Shown: positions 8,612-17,622, numbered from the stretch's first letter. The stretch is 64,000 nt of DNA from DASUPK01 sp963833375 (GCA_963833375.1 CAWHXR010000005.1:62001-126000); one strand, 5' to 3'. The notes: generated by a model not told the origin, from the letters alone. Made by a program: numbers and translations.

Positions 8612-10378
8612 TCAGGTCGGGAACCCGAGTTGGTTGCTGAGCCCCTGGACCACCGGGCCGAGCAGGAGGGCAGGGAAGAAAGTGAGGGCCGCGAGGATCA
8701 CGACCACCGCGATCAGCAGCACGACGAAGGTCGGGGTGTCTGTGCGGAAGGTGCCAGGACCCGCGGGGACAATGCGCTTCACCGACAGCGATCCGGCGGT
8801 CGCCAGCGCGGCCAGCAGCGGAATGAAGCGGCCGCCGATCATCGAGATGCCGCCGAGGAGATCGGCGAATGTGATCCCGTATGAACCTACGTTGCCTGGG
8901 GCGTTCGGCTGGACGAAGCCCGTGTAGCCGGCGAAGGCCGACCCGTTGTTGTTCCCCTGCGAGGTGTAGGCGTAGAGGGTCTCGGAGAACCCCTGCGGGC
9001 CCGAATTGAAGATCGAGGGTGTCCCGTACTTGCTCGAGATCGCGATGCCCGTGGCGACCAGGACCACCAGCGGCACGAACAGCACGCCGATCAGCACCAG
9101 CTTGACCTCGCGCGCCTCCACCTTCTTGCCCAGGTACTCCGGGGTCCTCCCCACCATCAGCCCGGCGATGAAGACCGCCAGCAGGACCATCAGCAGCATC
9201 CCGTAGAGCCCGGAGCCGACCCCGCCGAAGATCACCTCCCCGGTCATCATGTTGGTCAGGGGGACCAGCCCGCCGATCCCCGTATAAGAGTCGTGGGCGG
9301 AGTTGACGGAGCCGTTGGAGGCGTCCGTCGTCACGTCCGCCCACTCGGCGCTTGCCGCGATCCCGTTCCGCTGCTCTTTGCCCTCGAGATTCCCTCCGGT
9401 CGTGCCGTGCGCCGTCGCCGTGTTCTCGCCCGCGATGTGCTGCGCCGGCGATCCGTGCTGCTCGGCGGCGTAGGCGACGCCGAACAGGCCGACCATGAAG
9501 ATCAGCATCGTGGCGTAGAGCGCCCAGCCCTGGCGGCGGTTGCCGACCATGCGGCCGAACTGGGCCGTCGCAGAGGCGGGGATCAGGAGGATGAAGATCG
9601 CCTCGACGAAGTTCGAGAACTGCGTCGGGTTCTCGAACGGCATCGTGCTGTTGACGTTGAAGAAGCCGCCGCCGTTGGTCCCCAGCTGCTTGATCGCGAT
9701 TTGGGAGGCCGCCGGTCCCATCGCCAGCGTCTGGTCGAGGCCGCCGAGCCCGTGGATCGTCACGTAGCCGCCGAGCGACTGGATCACACCCTGCGAGACC
9801 AGGATCAGCGTCCCGACCGCAGCCAGTGGGAGCAGGATGTAGAGCAGCGTGCGGGTGACGTCGCGCCAGAAGTTGCCGAGTTCCTCCGCTCCGCGGCTGG
9901 CGAAGCCCCGGATCACCGCCGCGAGGACGGCCATGCCGACGGCCGCCGAGACGAAGTTCTGGACGGCCAGCCCGGCCATCTGCGAGAAGTACGTCATCGT
10001 CGTCTCGCCGCCGTAGTACTGCCAGTTCGTGTTGGTGATGAACGAGGACGTGGTGTTGAAGGTCACGTCCCACGGCGCCGAGTGGAATCCCTGCGGGTTG
10101 AACGGCTGGATGCCCTGGGTGCGCAGGATCCCGTAGAGGACGAGCCAGAAGACGAAGCTGAAGACGATCACCGTCTTGCCGTAGCCCTTCCAGTCCTGCT
10201 CGGTGCGCGCCGCGGGGCCGATCAGCCGGTAGATCAGCCGCTCCAGCCAGCCCAGCGGCCGCTCCAGCATCAGGCGGTCGCCCATGTAGACGCGCGCCAT
10301 GTAGCCGCCCAGCAAGGGCACGAGCGCGGTCAGGACGGCGACGTAGATCGCCAGTTGAAGCCAGCCGTTGGCGGTCAC
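8612..10378 (-). CDS. kdpA: potassium-transporting ATPase potassium-binding subunit KdpA
   Basis: 588 residues, many hydrophobic helices, the channel-like K+ selectivity subunit of Kdp. Family motifs are visible: TNTNWQYYGGETTMTY, KQLGTNGGGFFNVNS (a filter region), GRTPEYLGKK and TSQGNNNGSAFAG. The GTG start at 10378 overlaps the kdpF stop by four bases (GTGA). It forms one transcription unit with the mini-proteins before it and kdpC after it. Confidence 0.98.
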   Translation of the reverse strand: MTANGWLQLAIYVAVLTALVPLLGGYMARVYMGDRLMLERPLGWLERLIYRLIGPAARTEQDWKGYGKTVIVFSFVFWLVLYGILRTQGIQPFNPQGFHSAPWDVTFNTTSSFITNTNWQYYGGETTMTYFSQMAGLAVQNFVSAAVGMAVLAAVIRGFASRGAEELGNFWRDVTRTLLYILLPLAAVGTLILVSQGVIQSLGGYVTIHGLGGLDQTLAMGPAASQIAIKQLGTNGGGFFNVNSTMPFENPTQFSNFVEAIFILLIPASATAQFGRMVGNRRQGWALYATMLIFMVGLFGVAYAAEQHGSPAQHIAGENTATAHGTTGGNLEGKEQRNGIAASAEWADVTTDASNGSVNSAHDSYTGIGGLVPLTNMMTGEVIFGGVGSGLYGMLLMVLLAVFIAGLMVGRTPEYLGKKVEAREVKLVLIGVLFVPLVVLVATGIAISSKYGTPSIFNSGPQGFSETLYAYTSQGNNNGSAFAGYTGFVQPNAPGNVGSYGITFADLLGGISMIGGRFIPLLAALATAGSLSVKRIVPAGPGTFRTDTPTFVVLLIAVVVILAALTFFPALLLGPVVQGLSNQLGFPT

Positions 10379-10464
10379 AGGTTCTCGCCGCGCAGCAGCG
10401 CATAGAGCAGATAGACGAAGAGCACGACCGAGACGATCAGCATCGTCCCCTCGGCGAAGCTCAT
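10375..10464 (-). CDS. kdpF: KdpF small subunit (29 aa)
   Basis: The minus strand encodes a 29-residue peptide starting MSFAEGTMLIVSVVLF and ending YALLRGENL. It is one membrane helix with the (Y)xLLRGE ending typical of KdpF, the lipid-like stabilising subunit of Kdp. It overlaps the preceding 26-residue reading frame (ATGA) and kdpA (GTGA), which supports real translation. Confidence 0.9.
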   Translation of the reverse strand: MSFAEGTMLIVSVVLFVYLLYALLRGENL

Positions 10465-10541
10465 ACGCGGTCCAATCCGTCGATCACGAAGTAGAGGACG
10501 ACGAACGCGACCAGGGAGATCGCAACCGAGATCAGGTCCAT
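10461..10541 (-). CDS. 26-residue membrane mini-protein directly upstream of kdpF
   Basis: Reading frame of 26 codons (MDLISVAISLVAFVVL... ending DGLDRV) with one hydrophobic helix flanked by acidic residues and a final Arg. Its stop overlaps the kdpF start by the ATGA arrangement used throughout this operon. It resembles KdpF in size but not in sequence. It may be a second small Kdp subunit or only a coupling leader peptide. No strong Shine-Dalgarno sequence is seen before the ATG at 10541. Confidence 0.6.
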   Translation of the reverse strand: MDLISVAISLVAFVVLYFVIDGLDRV

Positions 10542-10615
10542 AAGCGGAGGATCGCCCCGCCCTCGTGAAGGCCCCGTTCAGGTTGGGCGGTACCTCATAA
10601 AGATTCCGTGAAGCC
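10542..10615 (-). promoter_or_regulatory. probable KdpE-responsive promoter region of the kdp structural genes
   Basis: 74 bases between the kdpE stop and the 26-aa gene. On the minus strand it contains two copies of CTTCACG about 40 bases apart and an AT-rich stretch (ATCTTTATGAGG), the only AT-rich patch in the region. E. coli KdpE sites are also AT-rich. No terminator hairpin separates kdpE from the structural genes, so read-through is possible. Confidence 0.35.
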
Positions 10616-11290
10616 TTATCCGCTGAAGCGGTACCCGACGCCGGGATCGGTGCGTATGTAGCGCGGCCCCTCGGCGGGCTCGATCTTGCGCCTCAGGTTT
10701 GCGATGTGCGTGCGGAGGGTCGGCGTGTCCTCCTCCCAGCCGGAGCCCCAGACCTCCTTGAGCAGCGTCCGGTGCGTCATCAGTCGGCCTCGGTTGCGAG
10801 CGAGCGTGCTGAGCAGCCGGAACTCGATCGGCGTCAGGTGGACCTCCTCCCCGTCCCGCTTGACGGTGTGGCCCGCCAGGTCGACCTCCAGGCCGTCCGC
10901 ACTGATCGCGGGCTCCTCGGAGACATCGCCGGCACGGCGCAGGGCCGCGTTCAGCCTGGCGATCAGCTCCCTGGGCCCGAATGGCTTCGTGACGTAGTCG
11001 TCTGCCCCGGCCTCGAGCGCGCGCACCTTCTGCTCCTCCTCGCCGACCGCCGAGAGGACGAGGATCGGCATCTCGCTCCAGGAGCGGATGCTCCGACAGA
11101 CGTCCACGCCATCCCCATCGGGCAGGAGCAGATCGATGATCGCGGCGTCCGGGGGCTTCACGGACGCTGCATCGAGGGCCTCAGTCGCGTCGGCGGTCTC
11201 GACGACCTCGAAACCGGCGTCCTTGAGGACGACCCTCAAGGCCCTGCGGATCTGCATCTCGTCGTCGCAGACGAGGACGCGCTGACTCAT
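10616..11290 (-). CDS. kdpE: response regulator KdpE (OmpR family)
   Basis: 224 residues. The receiver domain has acidic residues D9 and D10 and phospho-acceptor D53 (IIDLLLPDGDG), with VTKPFGPRELIARLNAALRR at its end. A winged-helix DNA-binding domain follows (HLTPIEFRLLSTLARNRG, then DTPTLRTHIANLRRKIE and the terminal GVGYRF). The start is the ATG at 11290, overlapping the kinase stop (ATGA); an earlier in-frame ATG lies within the kinase gene. It should activate kdp genes at low potassium. Confidence 0.93.
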   Translation of the reverse strand: MSQRVLVCDDEMQIRRALRVVLKDAGFEVVETADATEALDAASVKPPDAAIIDLLLPDGDGVDVCRSIRSWSEMPILVLSAVGEEEQKVRALEAGADDYVTKPFGPRELIARLNAALRRAGDVSEEPAISADGLEVDLAGHTVKRDGEEVHLTPIEFRLLSTLARNRGRLMTHRTLLKEVWGSGWEEDTPTLRTHIANLRRKIEPAEGPRYIRTDPGVGYRFSG

Positions 11291-12726
11291 CTTCCGGCCG
11301 GTGCCGGGGAAGCCGGCCACGTTGCCTCATCGGAGGTGGCGCTGTCCAGGGGGAACTCGACGACGAAGGTCGTGCCCTGGCCCGGCAGGGACTCGACCGA
11401 CACCCGCCCCCCATTCGCCTCGACGAATCCCTTGACGATCGCGAGGCCCAGCCCGGCGCCCGTGTGCGACGAATCGTCCGGCGCGCGGTAGAAAGCCTCG
11501 AAGATCCGATCCAGATCTCGATCCGCGATGCCCGGCCCGCGGTCGACGACGCGGATCACGATCCGGCCCGAGACCTCGCGAGCCCGCACCGAGACCCGCT
11601 CGCCCCCCGAGTGCCTCGCGGCGTTGGAAAGCAGGTTGACGAAGACCCGCTCGAGCTGAACCGCATCGGCCCTGATGAACGGGAGGTGCTCGTCGATGGA
11701 GAGCTGGAACCGGTCGCGATCCATTTGCAGGTCGTCGAGCGCGGCCTCGACAACCTCCTCGATCGAGCACCAGTCCCTGGACGGCTCGGCGGTGCCGGTG
11801 CGCAGGCGCGAGAGATCGAGGAGGTTGTCCACCAGCGACGCGAGCCGGTCCGAATCGTCGACGATCGCTTCGCGCAGGTCCGCGCGGTCCGTCTCCTCGA
11901 TCGTCGGCGAGGCCAGGGCCTCGGCGGCGGCGCGGATCGCCGTGATCGGCGTCCGCAGGTCGTGCGAGACCGTCCGCAGCAGCGCCGTCTTCATCTCGTC
12001 GCTGCGGCGAAGCGCCTCGGTCTCCACCGTGGCACGCATCAGCGACTCGCGGTCGATCGCCGCGGCGAGCAGCGCTTCGAGCCCTGGAACTAGCCGCCCC
12101 TCGAGCGGAGCCAGGTTCTCGGGGGCAATACCCGCCGGGACCACCAGGGTGCCCAGCCGGGTTCCCCTGCGAGAGAGGGGCAGCGACAGCCTTCCCGGCT
12201 GATCCGGGACGTCGCCGCGCCGCAGCGACGCCGACGGCAGCTCCAGCGCGCTGGCGATCCGCTCGGCTGCGACCGGCAGGGCCGCGTCCAGGCTCGGCCC
12301 GCCGAGCAGCGTGCGCGCCAGCTCGGCCATCAGGTCGGCCTCGCGTCGTCGGGCCTCCGCCTCCTGGGCCCGGCTCCGCGCTAGCTCGGCGAGGGTGCTC
12401 GCGATCATCGCCACGACGAAGAAGACCGCGAGGGCCACCCAGTTCTGCGCCTCGGCGATCGTGAAGCGACCGACCGGAGGGATGTGGAAGAAGTTGAAGG
12501 CGACGGCGCTCGCGAAGGCTGTGAGCAGGCCGAGCCGCAGTCCCCAGAAGGTGGAGACGGCGATCACGGGAAGCAGGTAGACGACGCCGAGCGAGACGGC
12601 GGGGGCGACCGTCTTCAGCGGATACACGGCGAGGGTGCAGAGCGCGACGGATCCGATCGCCACGACCAGCCCGAGGGTCCGTGAGCGAGGCGGCTCGCGC
12701 AGCAGGAGCGGTGTGCTCAGCTCCAT
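11287..12726 (-). CDS. kdpD: KdpD C-terminal half: DUF4118 membrane sensor histidine kinase
   Basis: 479 residues. Four hydrophobic segments at about 18-110 (DUF4118 of KdpD, including WGLRLGLLTAFASAVAFNFF), a GAF-like linker, then the kinase: H255 in SHDLRTP, the N box (NLLSNAARHSGG), and glycine boxes DRGPGIAD and GAGLGLAIVKG. It lacks the cytoplasmic KdpD input and Usp domains, which are a separate gene at 4229-5398. It is the first gene of the operon, with ATG at 12726 and kdpE overlapping its stop. A TACTTT element eight bases upstream may give a very short leader. Confidence 0.93.
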   Translation of the reverse strand: MELSTPLLLREPPRSRTLGLVVAIGSVALCTLAVYPLKTVAPAVSLGVVYLLPVIAVSTFWGLRLGLLTAFASAVAFNFFHIPPVGRFTIAEAQNWVALAVFFVVAMIASTLAELARSRAQEAEARRREADLMAELARTLLGGPSLDAALPVAAERIASALELPSASLRRGDVPDQPGRLSLPLSRRGTRLGTLVVPAGIAPENLAPLEGRLVPGLEALLAAAIDRESLMRATVETEALRRSDEMKTALLRTVSHDLRTPITAIRAAAEALASPTIEETDRADLREAIVDDSDRLASLVDNLLDLSRLRTGTAEPSRDWCSIEEVVEAALDDLQMDRDRFQLSIDEHLPFIRADAVQLERVFVNLLSNAARHSGGERVSVRAREVSGRIVIRVVDRGPGIADRDLDRIFEAFYRAPDDSSHTGAGLGLAIVKGFVEANGGRVSVESLPGQGTTFVVEFPLDSATSDEATWPASPAPAGR

Positions 12727-12805
12727 CTCGTCTCAAAGTATGGCCGGAGGCCCCGAGCGCAACCAAGACCGCGCCTGCCCCGGGCGTATATTCGGGAGGT
12801 CTGTC

Positions 12806-14728
12806 ATGGCTCGACGGATCCCAAGGGACGAATCGCTGGCTCGTGTCCACGGCGTGGGCGCGCTCTTCTCGGCCGCCTACGGCAACGTCGGCTCGTCGAT
12901 CTACTACGCCCTGGGCGTCACCGCGGCCTTCGCCCTCGGCCTGACGCCGGTCGCCTTCGTCATCGCGGGCCTGATCTTCATGGCCACCGCTGCGACCTAC
13001 GCCGAGGCGACGGTGATGTACCCCGAGGCCGGCGGGTCATCCAGCTTCGCCCGCCACGCCTTCAACGAGCTGATCAGCTTCTTCGCGGCCTGGGGCCAGA
13101 TGCTCAACTACATCATCACGGTCGCCATCTCGGCCTTCTTCGTCCCCCACTACCTGGCCGTGTTCTGGTCGCCCCTGGGGGATTCGCCGGGGGACATCTT
13201 GGGAGGCATCGCGGTGGTCGCCTTTCTCGCGGCCCTGAACGTGAAGGGAACTCAGGAGTCCACCAGGCTCAACCTGATCCTGGCGATCGCCGACCTCTGC
13301 ACCCAGATCATCCTGGTCGCGATCGGCCTCTTCCTGGTCTTCAGCCCGAGCATCCTGGTGGACAACGTCCACCTCGGGGTCGCGCCGAGCTGGGGGGACT
13401 TCCTGCTCGGGATCGCGGTCGGGATGATCGCCTACACCGGGATCGAGACGATCTCGAACATGTCGGAGGAGGCCAAGGACGCCTCCAAGACGATTCCCCG
13501 CGGCACCGGGCTGACGGTCCTCGCCGTCCTCGGCCTCTACGCGCTGTTGCCGCTGATCGCGCTCTCGGCGATGCCGGTCCACCACGTCGCGGGCCAATAC
13601 ACCACCGACCTCGGGACGAAGTTCGCGGACGACCCGGTGCTCGGCATCGTCGAGAACCTCGGCCTGAGCGAGAGCCTCACCAACGTGCTGCGCTACTACG
13701 TGGGCGTCCTCGCCGCGGTGATCCTGCTGATCGCCACCAACGCGGGGCTGATCGGGGTCTCGCGCCTGACGTTCTCGATGGGCCACTACCGCCAGCTGCC
13801 GGAGCGCCTGCGCCAGATCCACCCGCGCTTTCGGACGCCGTACATCGCGATCCTCGTCTTCTCCGGCATCGCGATCATCACCTTGATCCCCGGAGAGACG
13901 GAGCTGCTGGCGACGCTCTACTCCTTCGGCGCGATGCTCTCCTTCACGATTGCCCACATCTCGGTGATCCGGCTGCGCCGGCGCTATCCCGACAAGGAGC
14001 GCGAGTGGAAACCGCCGGGGAGCGTGCGGATGTTCGGCTTCGACCTTCCCCTGACCGCCGTCTTCGGCGGCCTCGGCACATTCGCCGCCTGGATCGTGGT
14101 GATGGCACTCAACCCGCGCACCCTGGTGATCGGGGCGATCTGGATGGTCTTCGGGGTGACGATCTACCTGCTCTACCGGCGCTCGCAGGGGCTCTCGCCG
14201 ATCCAGACCCACAAGGTCGTGCTGCCCGAGCCGCTCGGGGTCGAGGAGGTGGAGTACCAGAGCATCCTGGTCGCCTTCGAGGACGACGAGCCGTTCTCGG
14301 AGCAGACCATGGTCACCGCGGTGAAGCTCGCCTCCAAGCGCCGTCGGGCGATCCACGTGATCGCCGTCGTCACCGTGCCCAGCCACCTTCCGCTTGACGC
14401 CGAGCTCCGAGACCAGGAGCAGGACGCCCAGTCGAAGATCGAGCAGGCCAAGCTGATCGGGGGGCTGCGGGTCAGCGGCCACGTCCACCGCGTCCGGCCC
14501 AACCAGGCCGGGCACTCGATCGCCGAGGAGGCCCGGGAGCTGAAGGCGACCGCGCTGGTCATGGGCCTCCGCTACCGCAACGGCGCGCCTCTCTATGGCA
14601 AGGCGCTCCAGACGGTCCTCGCCGAGCGGCCCTGCCGCGTGATCGTCGTGGGCGAGCCGGAGCTGGCGCGCTCGGCCGCGGGGCTCGGCGGGCCTCCCGT
14701 CTCGCCGGGCGTCAGCGCCCCGGCCTGA
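12806..14728 (+). CDS. APC-family permease with C-terminal universal-stress domain
   Basis: 640 residues starting at the ATG at 12806, preceded by GGGAGGT. Residues from about 10 to 460 form 12 hydrophobic helices of the amino acid-polyamine-organocation family (GALFSAAYGNVGSSIYYALG, an APC helix-1 unwound region). A Usp-like domain fills about 490-620 (YQSILVAFEDDEPFSEQTM, ending CRVIVVGEPE). It sits divergent from the kdp kinase. Some APC members with cytosolic tails are potassium importers (KimA) controlled by c-di-AMP, so a potassium role is possible, but amino-acid transport is equally compatible with the sequence. Confidence 0.82.
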   Translation: MARRIPRDESLARVHGVGALFSAAYGNVGSSIYYALGVTAAFALGLTPVAFVIAGLIFMATAATYAEATVMYPEAGGSSSFARHAFNELISFFAAWGQMLNYIITVAISAFFVPHYLAVFWSPLGDSPGDILGGIAVVAFLAALNVKGTQESTRLNLILAIADLCTQIILVAIGLFLVFSPSILVDNVHLGVAPSWGDFLLGIAVGMIAYTGIETISNMSEEAKDASKTIPRGTGLTVLAVLGLYALLPLIALSAMPVHHVAGQYTTDLGTKFADDPVLGIVENLGLSESLTNVLRYYVGVLAAVILLIATNAGLIGVSRLTFSMGHYRQLPERLRQIHPRFRTPYIAILVFSGIAIITLIPGETELLATLYSFGAMLSFTIAHISVIRLRRRYPDKEREWKPPGSVRMFGFDLPLTAVFGGLGTFAAWIVVMALNPRTLVIGAIWMVFGVTIYLLYRRSQGLSPIQTHKVVLPEPLGVEEVEYQSILVAFEDDEPFSEQTMVTAVKLASKRRRAIHVIAVVTVPSHLPLDAELRDQEQDAQSKIEQAKLIGGLRVSGHVHRVRPNQAGHSIAEEARELKATALVMGLRYRNGAPLYGKALQTVLAERPCRVIVVGEPELARSAAGLGGPPVSPGVSAPA

Positions 14729-14746
14729 CCCAACTCCCGGCGCCGG

Positions 14747-16084
14747 CTAAGCGCCGGTCACCGCATACAGCTCCCACTGTCCGGGGACACCCTTGAGCTC
14801 GTGGGCGCCACGGTCCTCGAAGGCGATGTCCGAGCCAACGGTGAGGTCCTTGACCGTCCTCGAGACGAGAACCTCGCCCGGGCCGGCCTCCGACATCACG
14901 CGCGCCCCGATGTGGACGGCGATCCCGCCGATGTCGCTGTCGCGCAGCTCGCACTCCCCGGTGTGCAGCCCGGCGCGAATGGGCACGCCCAGCCCCTCCG
15001 TTCGCTCGGCCACAGCCTTGGCGCAACGGATGCCCCGCGCGGGACCGTCGAAGGTGGCGAGGAAGCCGTCCCCGGTGGTCTTCACCTCCCGGCCGCTGTG
15101 TCGCTCGAGCTCGGACCTGGTCAGCTCCTCATGGGCCTCGAGGAGCTCGCGCCAGCGCCTGTCGCCGAGCTCCGTCGCCCTCTCGGTGGAGCCGACGATG
15201 TCCGTGAACATGACCGTCGCCAGCACGCGATCGGTGACCTTCGCCGAGCGCTGCCCCGTCAGGAACTCCTCAACGTGATCGCAGACCTCGTCGGGGTCGC
15301 CGACCCACGGCCAGTGGTCGTCGCCATGCAGCTCGATGAAGCGCGAACCGGGAATGTGCTCGGCCACGTACCTGCCGCCGCCAAACGGCAGCGCGTCGCC
15401 GTCGCGGTGGATGACCAAGGTGGGCACGCCGATCACGGGCAGCACCTCCCTCAGATCGAGCTCGACGTTCGCGGACATGAGCTTCTCGACGCTCCGCGGG
15501 CTCATCGCGGCTCGCTCGTAGCGCCCCCACCAAGCCTGCTCCTCGGTCCCGATCAGGCTCGGCGCGAGAACCGACAGCATCACGCCCTCACCCCAGGCCT
15601 TCAGCGTCTCCCTGAGCAGGTCGCCCACTGCCTCGGCGTCGTCGCCGAAGGGGCCCCAGGGGTAGTCGGGAGGATCCGGCGTGAGCCGGGCGAAGCTCCC
15701 GTACAGGATCGCCTGGCTCACCCGCTCGGGGTGGGCGGCTGCGAAGAAGGCGGCGAGGCTGGCGCCCTCCGAGCAGCCGAAGACGGCCGCCCGCTCGACG
15801 CCCTCCGCGTCCATCACGGCACGGGTGTCGTCGATCCGTTCCTCGACGGAGGGCGGCTCACTCACCGGGTCGGAGAGCCCGCAGCCGCGCTTGTCGTAGA
15901 CGATCACCCGCGCAAACGAGGAGAGGCGCTTCATGAAGCGCCTGTACTTGGGGTTCTCCCAGGCGAGATCGAGGTGGGAGAGAAGCCCCGGGATGTGGAC
16001 GAGATCGATCGGTCCCTCGCCGACCATCTGATAGGCGATGCTGAAGTCGCCGCTCTGCGCGTACCTCGTCTCCGGCGGGTTCAC
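14747..16084 (-). CDS. alpha/beta-hydrolase fused to a class III adenylate/guanylate cyclase domain
   Basis: 445 residues. Residues 1-270 are an alpha/beta-hydrolase with nucleophile Ser105 (GCSEG) and a C-terminal histidine in GDDHWPW. Residues from about 285 are a class III cyclase domain: TVMFTDIVGSTERA with the first metal Asp, GREVKTTGDGFLATFDGP with the second, and the adenylyl-binding HTGECE region. No membrane segment. This fusion is common in actinobacteria, and the hydrolase part may act as a ligand sensor. GTG start with GGGGAGAG upstream. Whether it makes cAMP or cGMP cannot be read from sequence. Confidence 0.88.
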   Translation of the reverse strand: MNPPETRYAQSGDFSIAYQMVGEGPIDLVHIPGLLSHLDLAWENPKYRRFMKRLSSFARVIVYDKRGCGLSDPVSEPPSVEERIDDTRAVMDAEGVERAAVFGCSEGASLAAFFAAAHPERVSQAILYGSFARLTPDPPDYPWGPFGDDAEAVGDLLRETLKAWGEGVMLSVLAPSLIGTEEQAWWGRYERAAMSPRSVEKLMSANVELDLREVLPVIGVPTLVIHRDGDALPFGGGRYVAEHIPGSRFIELHGDDHWPWVGDPDEVCDHVEEFLTGQRSAKVTDRVLATVMFTDIVGSTERATELGDRRWRELLEAHEELTRSELERHSGREVKTTGDGFLATFDGPARGIRCAKAVAERTEGLGVPIRAGLHTGECELRDSDIGGIAVHIGARVMSEAGPGEVLVSRTVKDLTVGSDIAFEDRGAHELKGVPGQWELYAVTGA

Positions 16085-16127
16085 GCCAATGCTCTCCCCG
16101 AAGAGAATCTACCCGGCTTCGCCATCA

Positions 16128-16200
16128 GGTCGCGGCTGCAAGCGGCCGCTCCACATAAGTCGCGGCGGCGTAGCCGCCGCTCCAAGAATCTGCGGCCTGG
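16128..16200. repeat. cluster of three REP-like palindromic units
   Basis: Three related units in tandem between two minus-strand genes. Each has a GC stem and ends in CCGCTCCA or a close variant. The central one, at 16162-16180, is a perfect 8-bp stem GCGGCGGC / GCCGCCGC with a 3-base loop. It may end transcription of the glutamine-synthetase-like gene or belong to a dispersed REP-like family. Confidence 0.6.
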
Positions 16201-16206
16201 CAGCCG

Positions 16207-17622
16207 CTAGCCCCGCTCGAACATGCGGCGACGCTCGTAGTCCGTCACCACCTGGTCGAACTCCTGCTGCTCGTAGCGGGCGTAGTTGGAGTAGTGCTTC
16301 TGCACCGACTCGCCGAAGGCCGACTTGACGAACGCGCTTCCTTCCCAGAGCTCCTTGGCCTCCCGCAGGGCGGAGGGGAAGGGCTCGGCCTCGCCGGCCT
16401 CATAGGCGTTGCCCACGAGCTCGGGGCCGGGATCGATCCCGTTCTCGATCCCGTCGAGTCCCGCGGCGAGCAGGGCCGCGAAGGCGAGATACGGGTTGGC
16501 GTCGGCGCCCGGGATGCGGCACTCGGCCCGCCTCGAGGAGCCGTGGCCGACGATCCGGAAGCCGCAGGTGCGGTTGTCGCGGCCCCAGGAGACAGAGGTC
16601 GGCGCCCAGCTCTCGGCCGCGTAGCGCTTGTAGGAGTTGACCGAGGGCGCGATGAACAGGGCGAGCTCCCTGATGTGCCGGCGCAGGCCGCCGAGGTAGT
16701 GGCGGAAGGTGTCGGTCTCCTCGCCGTCGCCGTCAACGAAGACGCTCTTGCCGTCGGCGTCGACCAGGCTCGAGTGGACATGGCAGGAGCTGCCGATGTC
16801 CTTCTCCGACGGCTTCGCCATGAAACTCGCCGAGATCTCGTTCAGGAAGGCGATCTCCTTGACGCCGTTCTTGTAGATCGTGTGCCGGTCCGCCGAGGTG
16901 ACCGCGTCCGCGTAGCGGAAGTTGACCTCGTGCTGGCCGTACCAGGCCTCGCCCTTGGAGAACTCGACCGGGATCCCCGCGCCCTGCATCCCGCGGCGGA
17001 TCGCCCCGAGGTACTGCTCGTCCATCGTGGTGGCGAGGATGTGGTAGTCGAGGATGTAGGGGATCGTCGGGGTGAGGTCCTTGTAGCCCTTCTCCCAGGC
17101 CTCGGCGTAGCTCTCCTTGTAGAGGTAGAACTCGAGCTCGGAGGCGAAGTACGGCGTATAGCCCATCTCCACGGCGCGCTCGTACTGCGCGATCAGGATC
17201 TGGCGCGGGGAGGCGACCACCGGGCTGCCGTCGTGGTTGACGACGTCGGCGAGCACGAGGGCGGTGCGGTCGAGCCACGGGATCCGCCGCAGGGTCGTCA
17301 TGTCGGGCGAGATCCCGAAGTCGCCGTAGCCCTCCTCCCAGTTGGCCATCTCGTAGCCGGGCACCGGCTCCATCTCCATGTCCAGGGCGAGCAGGTAGTC
17401 GCAGCCCTCGACCCCGTGGCCGGTCACCTCCTCGAGGAAGTACTCGATCTCGATCCGCTTCCCGAACAGCCGCCCCTGCATGTCGGTGAAGGCGGTGACG
17501 ACGGTGTCGATCTCGCCCGCCTCGCCGTGCTTGCGGAGGTCGTCGAGCGAGAGCATCCCGCGGGTGCCGCCTGGGCCACCGGGCCTGGGGATAGCTTCCT
17601 TGCTCTTCTCCCCTGACGCCAT
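16207..17622 (-). CDS. glutamine-synthetase-family ligase (GlnA/PuuA-like)
   Basis: 471 residues. N-terminal beta-grasp region (VVTAFTDMQGRLFGKRI), then the catalytic barrel with the metal-binding FASELEFYLY, NEISASFMAKPSEKDIGSSCHVHSS and the RAECRIPGADANPYL segment. This resembles gamma-glutamylputrescine synthetase and related amine-glutamylating enzymes more than housekeeping GlnA; there is no adenylylation-loop tyrosine motif that I recognise. It faces an aldehyde dehydrogenase, with an SDR and a class-I amidotransferase nearby, which fits polyamine or amine degradation. The start is ATG at 17622, exactly six bases from a TAGGGT element. Confidence 0.85.
   Translation of the reverse strand: MASGEKSKEAIPRPGGPGGTRGMLSLDDLRKHGEAGEIDTVVTAFTDMQGRLFGKRIEIEYFLEEVTGHGVEGCDYLLALDMEMEPVPGYEMANWEEGYGDFGISPDMTTLRRIPWLDRTALVLADVVNHDGSPVVASPRQILIAQYERAVEMGYTPYFASELEFYLYKESYAEAWEKGYKDLTPTIPYILDYHILATTMDEQYLGAIRRGMQGAGIPVEFSKGEAWYGQHEVNFRYADAVTSADRHTIYKNGVKEIAFLNEISASFMAKPSEKDIGSSCHVHSSLVDADGKSVFVDGDGEETDTFRHYLGGLRRHIRELALFIAPSVNSYKRYAAESWAPTSVSWGRDNRTCGFRIVGHGSSRRAECRIPGADANPYLAFAALLAAGLDGIENGIDPGPELVGNAYEAGEAEPFPSALREAKELWEGSAFVKSAFGESVQKHYSNYARYEQQEFDQVVTDYERRRMFERG

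Noticed and set aside
13037..14515. 492-codon minus-strand frame inside the APC permease
   Set aside because: His/Asp/Gln-rich composition of a complementary frame; the plus strand encodes a well-formed 12-helix transporter.
16294..17616. 440-codon plus-strand frame over the glutamine-synthetase-like gene
   Set aside because: Val/Asp/Arg-rich mirror frame without motifs.
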